Assembly: GCA_003490025.1 (NCBI GenBank)
Contig: DNJC01000105.1
Span: 1-51,499, forward strand
DNA from: Geobacter sp.
GTDB taxonomy: Bacteria; Desulfobacterota; Desulfuromonadia; Geobacterales; Geobacteraceae
Length of the DNA stretch: 51,499 bases
Direction of reading: 5' to 3'
Shown here: piece after piece, positions 40,674 to 50,789 of the stretch
How the letters are laid out: every line of letters starts with the position of its first letter
Position numbering within the stretch: the first letter of the stretch is position 1
Program-made: the position numbers and the translations under genes
The notes under the pieces: model-generated
Told to the model about the DNA's origin: nothing
The model's database searches: none
Seen by the model: only the letters and a program-made list of their open reading frames with translations

Positions 40674-41819
40674 ATGCGCGCAGGGTTATACATACACTTC
40701 CCCTTCTGCCTCAAGAAATGCCTTTACTGCGACTTCAACTCCGCCCCCCTGGCGGGGGGAGACGTAGACGGGTACGTGGAGTCCCTGCTCAGGGAAATGG
40801 AGCTGCGGGGTGCCGCGCTTGCCGAAGAGGTGACGGCGCCGACGCTGTACTTTGGGGGGGGGACGCCGTCGCTCATGGGGCCGGAACTGGTCGGACGCGT
40901 GATCGACGAGGCGGCGAAGCGCTTCCATCTCGAGGCGGACGCCGAGGTGACCCTGGAGGCGAACCCGGGGACGCTCACGCCGCAGCGGCTTTCCGGCTAC
41001 CGGGCCGCGGGTGTGAACCGGCTTTCGCTCGGGTTCCAGTCGTTCGAGGAGCGCCTGCTGCAAAGGCTCGGGCGGGTGCACACGGTGAGAGAGGCGCTGG
41101 ATGCCTTCGACCAGGCCCGCCGCGCAGGCTTCGACAACATCGGCATCGACCTGATGCACTCGCTGCCGGAGCAGACGCTTTCGCAGTGGCGCGAGGCGCT
41201 GGCGCAGGGCATCGCCCTGGCGCCCGAGCACGTCTCCGCCTATGCGCTCTCCGTGGAGGAGGGGACCCCCTTCTCGCGCCTTTACCAGGACGATGCCCTG
41301 CCGCTACCCGGGGAGGAGGAGGGGGCGCTGATGTTCGAGGCGACCCACGAGCTTTTGACCGACGGGGGGTACCTGCATTACGAGATCTCCAACTTCGCCC
41401 GCCCCGGGCGGTTTTCCCGCCACAACGGCTCCTACTGGAGGCGCGAGAGCTACCTTGGCTTTGGCGCGGGGGCGCATTCCTTCCGGAACGCCGACGGGCT
41501 CGGGCGCCGCTGGAAAAACGCCTGCGACCCGGGAGAGTACCGCGACTCGATCGCGGCAGGCGCCATCCCCGAACAGGATGTGGAGCTCCTCACCCTGGAG
41601 GAGGCTGTGTCCGAATCCTTCTTCCTCGGCTTGAGGGTCCTTTCCGGACTCGACCTGGCCCCCCTCCTGGCCCGCTACGGGAAGGAGGCGCTGGAGCGCC
41701 AACTGGCCGAGGTGGCGCGGCTCGAGCGGGAGGGGATGCTGGTCAGGGAGGGGAGTTCCGTCCGCCTCGCGCCTCGCGCCGTCATCGTCGCCAACAGCAT
41801 CTTTTCCCGCTTCCTGTAA
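40674..41819 (+). CDS. hemW: HemW, radical SAM heme chaperone
   Basis: A 381-residue radical SAM protein resembling oxygen-independent coproporphyrinogen oxidase. It starts GLYIHFPFCLKKCLYCDF, with the cluster cysteines in CxxxCxxC spacing, then YFGGGTPSLMGPE, NRLSLGFQSFEERLLQRLGR and GIDLMHSLPEQT. HemW binds heme and lacks coproporphyrinogen oxidase activity. AAGGAG precedes the ATG. In many bacteria hemW sits just before hrcA, as here. Confidence 0.92.
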   Translation: MRAGLYIHFPFCLKKCLYCDFNSAPLAGGDVDGYVESLLREMELRGAALAEEVTAPTLYFGGGTPSLMGPELVGRVIDEAAKRFHLEADAEVTLEANPGTLTPQRLSGYRAAGVNRLSLGFQSFEERLLQRLGRVHTVREALDAFDQARRAGFDNIGIDLMHSLPEQTLSQWREALAQGIALAPEHVSAYALSVEEGTPFSRLYQDDALPLPGEEEGALMFEATHELLTDGGYLHYEISNFARPGRFSRHNGSYWRRESYLGFGAGAHSFRNADGLGRRWKNACDPGEYRDSIAAGAIPEQDVELLTLEEAVSESFFLGLRVLSGLDLAPLLARYGKEALERQLAEVARLEREGMLVREGSSVRLAPRAVIVANSIFSRFL

Positions 41820-41846
41820 ATCCCCGAAACTCTCTCAGAGAACCCC

Positions 41847-41875
41847 TTGACAAAGAACAGCACCGTTGCTAACTT
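41847..41875 (+). promoter_or_regulatory. Promoter of the hrcA-grpE-dnaK-dnaJ operon
   Basis: TTGACA (41847-41852), 17-base spacer and TAACTT (41870-41875). The expected start point (about 41882) lies at the edge of the CIRCE operator. Confidence 0.65.
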
Positions 41876-41883
41876 GAAGCTCG

Positions 41884-41910
41884 TTAGCACTCGAACTTTT
41901 TGAGTGCTAA
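41884..41910 (+). promoter_or_regulatory. CIRCE operator (HrcA-binding)
   Basis: A perfect TTAGCACTC-N9-GAGTGCTAA, the established HrcA-binding inverted repeat. It lies about 100 bases before hrcA and overlaps the transcription start, giving heat-inducible autoregulation. Confidence 0.97.
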
Positions 41911-42008
41911 TGTCATTTGTAAGGGGACAGTGTCGGGTCCCAACGTCGTCATGTACCGGTCTTAGGTCTTTGTGCCGTTTCTGCCTATCGATGGCGAAGA
42001 ATACATCC

Positions 42009-43043
42009 ATGGAAGATCAACTTTCAGATCGTAGCAAGCGGATCCTCGAAGCAGTCATCGAGGACTATATCGCAACCGCCGAACCCGTCGGGAGCAGGAC
42101 CCTGACCCGCAGCCATTCGCTGGAGCTGTCGCCGGCGACGGTCAGAAACGTCATGTCCGACCTGGAGGAGATGGGGCTTCTGGTATCCCCGCACACCTCG
42201 GCGGGGCGGATTCCGACGGACAAGGCGTACCGCCTCTATGTGAACTCGATCCTGGAGGTGAAGAAGAACCTGCCGCAGGGGAACAGGGACGAGATCCGGA
42301 GGCGCTGCCGGATGGCCGGGAAGGACCTGGGGGACGTGCTCAAGGAGACCAGCCGGCTGCTGTCGTCCACCTCGAGCTACATGGGTGTGGTCATGGCCCC
42401 CAGGCTCGCGGCAAACGTATTCCACCAGATGGAGTTCGTGAAGCTCGGGAGCCACAGGATACTCGCCATCCTCGTGTCGCAAAACGGCACCGTGCAGAAC
42501 AGGCTCCTCGAAATCCAGGAGGAGATCCCCCAGGAAGAGCTGGTCCGGATGGCCAACTATCTGAACGGGATGCTCCAGGGGCTCACCATCGCCCAGGTCC
42601 GCGAACGGCTCGTCGCCGAGATGCAGAGCGAGAAGGTCCGCTACGACTCGATGATGACCAAGGCGCTCACCCTTTCCGAGCAGACCATCAGGAGCGACGG
42701 CGCCGAGATCTTCCTGGAGGGACAGGCGAACATCCTGGACCAGCCGGAATTCTGCGACGCCGGCAAGATGCGCGAGATATTCCGCGCCTTCGAGAAGAAG
42801 AGCCTGCTCCTCGACCTGCTGGATCGCTCCATGCAGGCCGAGGGGGTGCAGATATTTATCGGGGCGGAATCCCGTCTCCTCAAGATGGAGGGGATGAGCC
42901 TGGTCACCTCGACCTACATGACCGGCAAGGACACCTTCGGGGTGCTCGGCGTCATCGGCCCGACCCGCATGGGGTACGGCAGGGTGATCCCGATCGTCGA
43001 CTATACAGCCAAATTGATCAGCCGCCTGCTCGAGACGGAGTAG
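42009..43043 (+). CDS. hrcA: Heat-inducible transcription repressor HrcA
   Basis: A 344-residue repressor of class I heat-shock genes. The N-terminal winged helix is LSDRSKRILEAVIEDYIATAEPVGSRTL, followed by LSPATVRNVMSDLEEMGLL and the dimerisation and C-terminal domains ending with VLGVIGPTRMGYGRVIPIVDY. Start 42009 gives a typical length; 41991 is an in-frame alternative, and neither has a strong ribosome site. It represses its own operon through the CIRCE element upstream; GroE chaperonin normally activates HrcA. Confidence 0.95.
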   Translation: MEDQLSDRSKRILEAVIEDYIATAEPVGSRTLTRSHSLELSPATVRNVMSDLEEMGLLVSPHTSAGRIPTDKAYRLYVNSILEVKKNLPQGNRDEIRRRCRMAGKDLGDVLKETSRLLSSTSSYMGVVMAPRLAANVFHQMEFVKLGSHRILAILVSQNGTVQNRLLEIQEEIPQEELVRMANYLNGMLQGLTIAQVRERLVAEMQSEKVRYDSMMTKALTLSEQTIRSDGAEIFLEGQANILDQPEFCDAGKMREIFRAFEKKSLLLDLLDRSMQAEGVQIFIGAESRLLKMEGMSLVTSTYMTGKDTFGVLGVIGPTRMGYGRVIPIVDYTAKLISRLLETE

Positions 43044-43067
43044 CGGAAAAAAGGAGAGAAGAGACGG

Positions 43068-43637
43068 ATGGACAAGAAAAAGCACGATTCGCACCAGCAC
43101 GAGAAGAAGGGAGAGCCCGCGCCGCAGGATACGGTGGACTTGGCGCAGCCTCCAAGCGATGCGGATCGGATCAAGGAACTCGAAGAGGCACTGGCCGCCA
43201 AGGGGCTTGAGTCGGCCGGCAACTGGGACAAGTACCTGCGCGAGCGGGCCGACCTGGAGAACTACCGGAAGAGGGTGCAGAAGGAGAAAGAGGAGATCCT
43301 GAAGTACGGCAACGAGCAGATCATCTTCGAGATCCTTCCTTCGCTGGACAACCTGGAGAGGGCCATCGATCACGCCAACGAGGATTCCCCCATCGTGGAG
43401 GGGGTGAAGCTCACCCTGAGCATGCTGGTATCCACCCTGAAGAAGTTCGGCGTCACGGTCGTCGACACCCCGCCCGGAACGCCGTTCAACCCGGAGTTCC
43501 ACCAGGCGATGGGGCAGGTGGAGAGCGAGGAGCAGGAGCCGAACAGCATCGTCGCCGTTTTCCAGAAGGGTTACCTGCTGAACGAGCGTCTGCTGCGGCC
43601 GGCCATGGTCACCGTCGCCGTTAAGCCTGCGGCTTAA
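43068..43637 (+). CDS. grpE: GrpE nucleotide exchange factor
   Basis: A 189-residue co-chaperone of DnaK. A long N-terminal coiled coil (RIKELEEALAAKGLESAGNWDKYLRERADLENYRKRVQKEKEE) is followed by the compact domain with LPSLDNLERAI and PEFHQAMGQVES. AAAAGGAG precedes the ATG, 24 bases after hrcA. It is followed by a 178-base gap with repeats and a terminator-like stem before dnaK. Confidence 0.95.
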   Translation: MDKKKHDSHQHEKKGEPAPQDTVDLAQPPSDADRIKELEEALAAKGLESAGNWDKYLRERADLENYRKRVQKEKEEILKYGNEQIIFEILPSLDNLERAIDHANEDSPIVEGVKLTLSMLVSTLKKFGVTVVDTPPGTPFNPEFHQAMGQVESEEQEPNSIVAVFQKGYLLNERLLRPAMVTVAVKPAA

Positions 43638-43640
43638 CGG

Positions 43641-43740
43641 CAGGTTAAGATTAAGACTAAGACTAAGAGGTAGAATCAAGGGGCAAGGCGCAGATCGAGG
43701 TTTGCCTTAATCTTTATCTTTATCTGCCTCTCGATTTTTT
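43641..43740 (+). repeat. GATTAAGACTAAG repeat with terminator-like stem in the grpE-dnaK gap
   Basis: Purine-rich GATTAAG/GACTAAG units (43641-43680) are followed by an inverted, pyrimidine-rich run (CTTAATCTTTATCTTTATCT). ATCGAG (43694-43699) can pair with CTCGAT (43729-43734) ahead of six T residues, which may act as a weak terminator or processing site. A related repeat lies at 5170-5216. Confidence 0.5.
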
Positions 43741-43815
43741 CCCCCCGGTCCCCTTGCTTTTCGGGGAGGGGATGACTACGTTGCAGATACAGTTACCAAA
43801 CTAGGAGGCATAAAC

Positions 43816-45735
<1,920 letters not shown>

Positions 45736-45805
45736 CCAAAACGGTTGCAACCAGGGACCGTTTAGTGGAATATGACACGGTAATATAAATAACACCGGGC
45801 AACGG

Positions 45806-45837
45806 GCAGCGTCTCATTAGTGGGACGCTGCTCTTTG
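45806..45837 (+). terminator. Hairpin between dnaK and dnaJ
   Basis: GCAGCGTC (45806-45813) pairs with GACGCTGC (45824-45831), followed by TCTTTGTGTT. It may be a partial terminator or a 3'-end stabiliser that sets a high DnaK-to-DnaJ ratio. The T-run is poor, so it is probably not a full stop. Confidence 0.5.
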
Positions 45838-45854
45838 TGTTACGAGGGCATACT

Positions 45855-46979
45855 TTGGCAAATGGCGAGAAGCAGGATTATTACGAACTCCTCGAAGTGA
45901 ACAAGAACGCCTCCGAGACGGAGATCAAGAAGGCGTACCGCCGCATGGCGATCAAGTTCCACCCGGACAAGAACGCGGGGGACAAGGCGTCCGAGGAGAA
46001 GTTCAAGGAGATCACCGAGGCGTACGAGGTCCTCTCGGATGGCGAGAAGAGGGCGCGCTACGACCAGTTCGGGCACGCCGGGGTCACCGGGAACGGTTTC
46101 TCCTCCGGCGGCTTCAGCGGCTTCGGCGGCTCCCCCTTCGGAGACATCTTCGGGGACATCTTCGGTGAGGTCTTCGGCGGCAGGCAGAAAGGGGGTTCGC
46201 GCGGCAGACGCGGCGACGACCTGCAGTACAACATGGAGATAACCTTCGAGGAAGCGGCCTTCGGGGTCGAGAAGAAGATCGACATCCCGTACGCCAAGCG
46301 TTGCGACACCTGCGGCGGTTCCGGCGCCAAGGCCGGCACCACCCCCAAGACCTGCCCGACCTGCCAGGGGGCGGGACAGATGCGCTTCCAGCAGGGGTTC
46401 TTCAGCGTCAGCAAGACCTGCTCGCACTGCAACGGCGAGGGGCGCGTCGTCGAGCATCCCTGCCCGAGCTGCCGCGGCGCCGGCACCATCCGCGACAAGA
46501 AGACCATTTCGGTGAAGGTCCCGGCGGGTGTCGAGACCGGCATCAGGCTGAAGCTCTCCGGCGAAGGGGGGCAGGGTGTGAAAGGAGGGGGCAACGGCGA
46601 CCTGTACGTGGCGCTCACCGTCCGCGAGCATCCCATCTTCCGCCGCGAGGACAACGACGTCCTGTGCGAGATCCCGATCAGCTTCACCCAGGCGGCGCTC
46701 GGGTGCGAGATCGAGGTGCCGACCCTGGACGGCAAGGTCGGCATGAAGATACCGGAAGGTACCCAGTCCGGCGCCATCTTCAGGATGCGCGGCAAGGGCA
46801 TTCCGGCGCTGCAGGGTTACGGCAGGGGCGACCACCTGGTGATCGCCAAGGTCGAGACGCCGACCAACCTGAACCGGCAGCAGCGCGAGCTCCTGGAGGA
46901 GCTGGCCCGCATCAGCGGGGAGGACGTGAATCCGATGCGGAAGAACTTCTTCTCCAAGGTCATGGACATACTGAGTTGA
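45855..46979 (+). CDS. dnaJ: Chaperone DnaJ (Hsp40)
   Basis: A 374-residue co-chaperone. It has the J domain with HPD (YYELLEVNKNASETEIKKAYRRMAIKFHPDKN), a Gly/Phe-rich region (SSGGFSGFGGSPFGDIF) and four zinc-finger CxxCxGxG motifs: CDTCGGSGA, CPTCQGAG, CSHCNGEG and CPSCRGAG. The substrate domain follows. The start is TTG at 45855 (MANGEKQDYYELL), supported by GAGGG at good spacing; no ATG or GTG fits. It is the last chaperone gene of the operon. Confidence 0.97.
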   Translation: MANGEKQDYYELLEVNKNASETEIKKAYRRMAIKFHPDKNAGDKASEEKFKEITEAYEVLSDGEKRARYDQFGHAGVTGNGFSSGGFSGFGGSPFGDIFGDIFGEVFGGRQKGGSRGRRGDDLQYNMEITFEEAAFGVEKKIDIPYAKRCDTCGGSGAKAGTTPKTCPTCQGAGQMRFQQGFFSVSKTCSHCNGEGRVVEHPCPSCRGAGTIRDKKTISVKVPAGVETGIRLKLSGEGGQGVKGGGNGDLYVALTVREHPIFRREDNDVLCEIPISFTQAALGCEIEVPTLDGKVGMKIPEGTQSGAIFRMRGKGIPALQGYGRGDHLVIAKVETPTNLNRQQRELLEELARISGEDVNPMRKNFFSKVMDILS

Positions 46980-47009
46980 AAAAAGGGGCTTCGCAGGGGT
47001 GCGGTCCTG

Positions 47010-47510
47010 GTGCTGGCGGCGCTTTCGCTCGCCGCCGGGCCCACCCCGGCGCTGACCGCTCCGCAGCAGGCGGAGCTTCTGGCCGACAGCGCATACAGCG
47101 GAACCCTGCTGCAGCGGATCCGCGAATCGAAAAGGCGCATCATCTGCGCCTTTTACCTTTTCAAGGTCGGGGAGAGAACGGACAACCTCCCGGCCAGGGT
47201 GGTGTCCGAGCTGCTGCAGGCGAGAAGGCGCGGGGTCGACGTCACGGTGATCCTGGACGGCGGCAAGGAGGTCGGGCGCGAGAACCTCTCCGCGGCGGGG
47301 CCGCTCACGCGGGGAGGTGTCCGGGTCGTCATCCCCGGGGGGAGGCGGGTCAACCACCTGAAGGCGGTGCTGATCGACGACCGCTACGTCATGATCGGGA
47401 GCCACAACCTGACGCACGCGGCCCTGGCCCGCAACCGGGAGGTTTCCGTGCTGCTCGACTCGCCCCCGCTGGCGGCCCAGGTGAGAAGGTACCTGGAGGG
47501 GATCCGGTAA
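47010..47510 (+). CDS. Phospholipase D-like domain protein, N-terminus possibly frame-shifted
   Basis: A 166-residue protein with one PLD HKD motif (HLKAVLIDDRYVMIGSHN) and preceding segments IICAFYLFKVG and VDVTVILDGG, as in PLDc_2 nucleases and lipid hydrolases. The GTG at 47010 starts inside what looks like a signal peptide. In the same frame, codons from 46980 read KKGLRRGAVLVLAALSLAAG but have no start, only the dnaJ stop. A TTG at 46976 would supply one if the six-A run at 46979-46984 lost one base. This may be a real frame break, a slippage site or a sequencing error. A single HKD implies dimerisation. Confidence 0.75.
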   Translation: MLAALSLAAGPTPALTAPQQAELLADSAYSGTLLQRIRESKRRIICAFYLFKVGERTDNLPARVVSELLQARRRGVDVTVILDGGKEVGRENLSAAGPLTRGGVRVVIPGGRRVNHLKAVLIDDRYVMIGSHNLTHAALARNREVSVLLDSPPLAAQVRRYLEGIR

Positions 47511-47536
47511 GAGTGCTCAGGCGTTAAAAATCACTC

Positions 47537-47573
47537 ACGCAAAGGCGCAAAGGCGCAAAGAAAGGCAATAAAC
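47537..47573. repeat. GGCGCAAAGGCGCAAAG repeat, inverted copy near 47718
   Basis: Short CGCAAAGG units (47537-47573) are matched by the inverse CCTTTGCGCCTTTGCGGC at 47718-47735. They flank the palindromic element at 47602-47673 in the 253-base gap between the PLD gene and the PBP gene. No gene is seen in this gap. Confidence 0.6.
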
Positions 47574-47601
47574 CACCCGATTAGTGACCATCTTCCGCTA
47601 C

Positions 47602-47673
47602 ACGTCCCTCCCCCTTCAAGGGGGAGGACAGGAGGGGGATGGGTGAGCTGACCCTCCCCTTGGAGGGGAGGGG
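47602..47673. repeat. CCCTCCCCCTTCAAGGGGGAGG palindromic repeats
   Basis: Two C/G palindromes in a row (arms CCTCCCCCTT/AAGGGGGAGG and CCCTCCCCTT/GAGGGGAGGG) upstream of the PBP gene. Confidence 0.65.
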
Positions 47674-47763
47674 GGATTTTCATAACCGCTCAAGCATGAC
47701 GTCCTTCGGTTCAACCTTTGCGCCTTTGCGGCTTCGCGCGAGGGCTTTTAAAGGAGTAGCAAC

Positions 47764-49842
47764 TTGCTTTCCCGTCGACTGAAATCGTTCCGCACCTCGA
47801 TCCACCTCCTACTGCCGGCAATCTTCGCGGCTTCCCTTTTCACCTTTGCGGCTCCGGCCGTCGCCCAGACGGCCACCTACCCCCAGCTACCGCGCGGCTA
47901 CAGCTCCATCCGGGTCTTCGACGGACAGCAGCGCTACGTCGGGAGGATCCTTCCCACCCAGCGCTACTGGGTCACCATCGACCGCATCCCCGTCTTCCTC
48001 CGCAACGCCCTGATCGCTACCGAGGATTCCCGCTTCTACGAGCACAACGGGATCGACGTCAAGGGGATCGCCCGCGCCCTGGTGAAGGACGTGGTGAAGG
48101 GGAGGCTCGCCGAGGGTGGCTCCACCATCACGCAGCAGCTGATCAAGAACAAGTTCCTGACCGGGGAGAAGTCCATCGACCGGAAGGTGAAGGAGGGGAT
48201 GCTCGCCATCGAGTTCGAGAAGAAGTACAGCAAGGACCAGATCCTGGAGATGTACTTCAACGAGATCTACTTCGGCAACGGCGCCTGGGGCTTGGCGCAG
48301 GCGGCCCGCCTCTACTTCGACAAGAATCCCGAGGAGCTGACCGACGCGGAATGCTCGCTACTGGCGGGAGTCCCTAAGAACCCCTCCCGCTACAACCCGC
48401 TGGGCGACCCGGCCAAGGTGAGCGCGCGCCGCAGCACGGTGCTGAAGCGTATGCTCGCCGTCAAGCTGATCACGCCGAGCCAGAAGCAGGCCCTGGAGGC
48501 GCACCCGGCCACCGTCACCCAGGCGGGGCAGGCCTCGGGTTACCTCGACATGCTGCGCAAGCAGCTCGTCACCCGCTACGGCGCCAACATCGTGGAGCAG
48601 GGGGGGCTGGACGTCATCGCCGCCCTGGACGTGAACCTGCAGAAAAAGGCGGAGCAGGTGCTGCGCGAGGGGGTGAGGAAGGTCAACCCGAACCTGCAGG
48701 GGGCCCTTCTCTGCCTCGACCTGAAGAGCGGCGATGTCCTTGCCGCCGTCGGCGGGACCGATTCCGGCAAGGGGGGCTACAACCGCGCCTTCTCCGCCAA
48801 GCGGCAGCCGGGCTCCGCCATCAAGCCGCTCATCTTCGCCGACGCGCTGGAGAACGGGCTCACCGCCGGGACCATCATGGACGACAAGCCGGTGGCGTAT
48901 CCCCGCGGCAACGGGCAGATGTGGAAGCCGCAGAACTACGAGCGGAAGTCCTACGGCGAGCTGTCGCTCCGGCAGGCCCTGGCTCACTCCAACAACGTCA
49001 TCACCGTCAAGCTCCTCGATGCCCTCGGCGTCAGCAACTTCGTGAGCTTCGCGGGGAACCTGGGGCTCCCCCTGCGTTCGCCCAACGACCTCTCCCTGGC
49101 GCTCGGCACCGACGAGGTCACACTGAACGAACTGGTCTCCGCCTACACCCCCCTCGCCAACGCCGGGATGCGCTCCGAGGCGAGGACCATAATCCGCATC
49201 TACGACCGCAACCGTCATACCTGGACCGAAAACCCGCCGGTAGTGGCGCCGGTCCTGGCGCCGGCCACCGCGTATGTCGCCACGGGGATGTTGAAGGACG
49301 TGATGGATTACGGGACGGCGAAGGGGCTGAAGAAGTTCAGCCGTCAGCGCCCCTCTGCCGGGAAGACCGGGACCACCGACGATTACCGCGACGCCTGGTT
49401 CATCGGGTACACGCCGCAGATCATCACCGGGGTCTGGGTAGGGTACGACAAGCCTAGGCCGGGGGGGAGAGGGTTCACCGGCGGGGCGGTTTCCGCCCCG
49501 ATCTGGGAGAAGTTCATGCGCACCGCGACAGCGGGGAAACCCGCCGTCGATTTCGTCAGACCCGAAGGTGTCGTTTCCGTCACCATCGATCCGGCCACCG
49601 GCGAACTCGCCACACCGAACTGCCCGACCACGCGCGAGGAGGATTACCTGGCCGGGACAGAGCCTACCGGGTACTGCTCGAAGCACGGCGGCGATGCGAT
49701 GGAGCCGGTGACGCCGGCGTTGCCGACGCAGCCGGAGCAGGTCGGTCCGGAGCCGGAGGAAGAGCCGAAGGATCCGGTGGCAATGCCGAAGGAGCCGGTG
49801 GCTCAGCCGAAGGAGCCGGCAGGGCGGGAGCCCCAGCAGTGA
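47764..49842 (+). CDS. Class A penicillin-binding protein (glycosyltransferase/transpeptidase)
   Basis: A 692-residue bifunctional peptidoglycan synthase. An N-terminal hydrophobic signal anchor (14-34) precedes the glycosyltransferase domain, with the catalytic Glu in ATEDSRFYEHNGID (E87) and GGSTITQQLIKN. The transpeptidase domain has PGSAIKP (S351, K354), SNN (409-411) and KTGTT (534-538). The C-terminal tail is Pro/Glu-rich with PKEPVA-type repeats. It starts with TTG at 47764, with AAGGAG before it. It polymerises and cross-links cell wall; it most resembles PBP1A-type proteins (mrcA/ponA). Confidence 0.95.
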   Translation: MLSRRLKSFRTSIHLLLPAIFAASLFTFAAPAVAQTATYPQLPRGYSSIRVFDGQQRYVGRILPTQRYWVTIDRIPVFLRNALIATEDSRFYEHNGIDVKGIARALVKDVVKGRLAEGGSTITQQLIKNKFLTGEKSIDRKVKEGMLAIEFEKKYSKDQILEMYFNEIYFGNGAWGLAQAARLYFDKNPEELTDAECSLLAGVPKNPSRYNPLGDPAKVSARRSTVLKRMLAVKLITPSQKQALEAHPATVTQAGQASGYLDMLRKQLVTRYGANIVEQGGLDVIAALDVNLQKKAEQVLREGVRKVNPNLQGALLCLDLKSGDVLAAVGGTDSGKGGYNRAFSAKRQPGSAIKPLIFADALENGLTAGTIMDDKPVAYPRGNGQMWKPQNYERKSYGELSLRQALAHSNNVITVKLLDALGVSNFVSFAGNLGLPLRSPNDLSLALGTDEVTLNELVSAYTPLANAGMRSEARTIIRIYDRNRHTWTENPPVVAPVLAPATAYVATGMLKDVMDYGTAKGLKKFSRQRPSAGKTGTTDDYRDAWFIGYTPQIITGVWVGYDKPRPGGRGFTGGAVSAPIWEKFMRTATAGKPAVDFVRPEGVVSVTIDPATGELATPNCPTTREEDYLAGTEPTGYCSKHGGDAMEPVTPALPTQPEQVGPEPEEEPKDPVAMPKEPVAQPKEPAGREPQQ

Positions 49843-49966
49843 TCTCCCTCTCCCCCCGGGAGAGGGGCGGGGTGAGGGCGCCTCAATAGGCAGCGATGCC
49901 GGTCGTGGCCGCCTCCCTCACCCGGCCTTCGGCCACCCTCTCCCGGAGGGCGAGGGTTATTACATC
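49843..49966. repeat. Palindromic intergenic repeats between the PBP and gpmA genes
   Basis: A CTCTCCCCCCGGGAGAGG palindrome (49848-49866), then a CCTCCCTCACCCGGCC...CCCTCTCCCGGAGGGCGAGGG unit (49910-49956). The genes on either side are convergent. They may assist termination on both sides. Confidence 0.7.
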
Positions 49967-50041
49967 CGAAGTTGCGGTTACATCGGATAGATACGTTCAC
50001 GTGGGTTTGCTAAGGTCTGCGTGGCGGGACTTGATGCTCTT

Positions 50042-50749
50042 TCAGCAGTTTTTGACCATCTCTCCAAGATAGTAATGCCGTATCGGCCGCAGGTCGTCGT
50101 CGAGTTCGTACACCAGCGGGTTCCCGGTCGGGATCTCGAGGGCGACGATGTCGGAATCGGAAACCCGGTCCAGGTACTTGATCAGCGCGCGGAGACTGTT
50201 GCCGTGGGCCACGATGAGCGGTTTTTGCCCCTCTTGCAGGACCGGCATCACCTGCTGCTGCCAGAACGGGAGCACCCGCTCGACCGTGTCCTGCAGGCAT
50301 TCCGTCTTGGGGAGCAGGTGCCGGGCCAGCGAGCGGTAACGCGGATCGAACAGCGGGTGCCGCCGGTCATCGTCCGCCAACTCCGGGGGACGCACATGGT
50401 AGCTTCTCCTCCAAAGCTTGACCTGCTCCTCGCCGTACTTCTCGGCCGTCTGCGCCTTGTTCAGCCCCTGCAGCGCCCCGTAGTGCCGCTCGTTCAGGCG
50501 CCAGTCCTTGCGCTCCGGTATCCAGGCGAGGTCCATCTGCTCCAGCATGATCCAGAGGGTGCGGATCGCGCGCTTCAAAAGGGATGTGAAGGCGACGTCG
50601 AACTCAAGCCCCGCGTTTTTCACCATGAGTCCCGCCGCCCTGCTCTCCGCCTCGCCCCGCTCCGAAAGATCGACGTCGGTCCAGCCGGTGAACAGGTTCT
50701 CCCTGTTCCAGACGCTCTCCCCATGTCGTACAAGAACCAGCTGATGCAT
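50042..50749 (-). CDS. gpmA: 2,3-bisphosphoglycerate-dependent phosphoglycerate mutase
   Basis: A 235-residue histidine-phosphatase enzyme of glycolysis and gluconeogenesis. The phospho-histidine motif LVRHGESVWNRENLFTGWTDVDLSERG is at the N-terminus, ERHYGALQGLNK follows, and the second catalytic His is in IVAHGNSLRALIKYL. GGAGG lies before the ATG. The length is typical of GpmA. It is on the same strand as the M23 gene, 40 bases upstream of it. Confidence 0.95.
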   Translation of the reverse strand: MHQLVLVRHGESVWNRENLFTGWTDVDLSERGEAESRAAGLMVKNAGLEFDVAFTSLLKRAIRTLWIMLEQMDLAWIPERKDWRLNERHYGALQGLNKAQTAEKYGEEQVKLWRRSYHVRPPELADDDRRHPLFDPRYRSLARHLLPKTECLQDTVERVLPFWQQQVMPVLQEGQKPLIVAHGNSLRALIKYLDRVSDSDIVALEIPTGNPLVYELDDDLRPIRHYYLGEMVKNC

Positions 50750-50789
50750 CCTCCACCTCCGCCGCTTCCGGCGCCTTGAGAAAGATCCG

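Noticed and set aside
45840..47417. Long minus-strand frame opposite dnaJ and the PLD gene
   Set aside because: Overlaps two supported genes and has low-complexity Ala/Arg/Leu content.
49690..49842. Proline/glutamate repeat tail of the PBP as a separate element
   Set aside because: It is in frame with the PBP and such disordered tails are usual; only noted within the gene.
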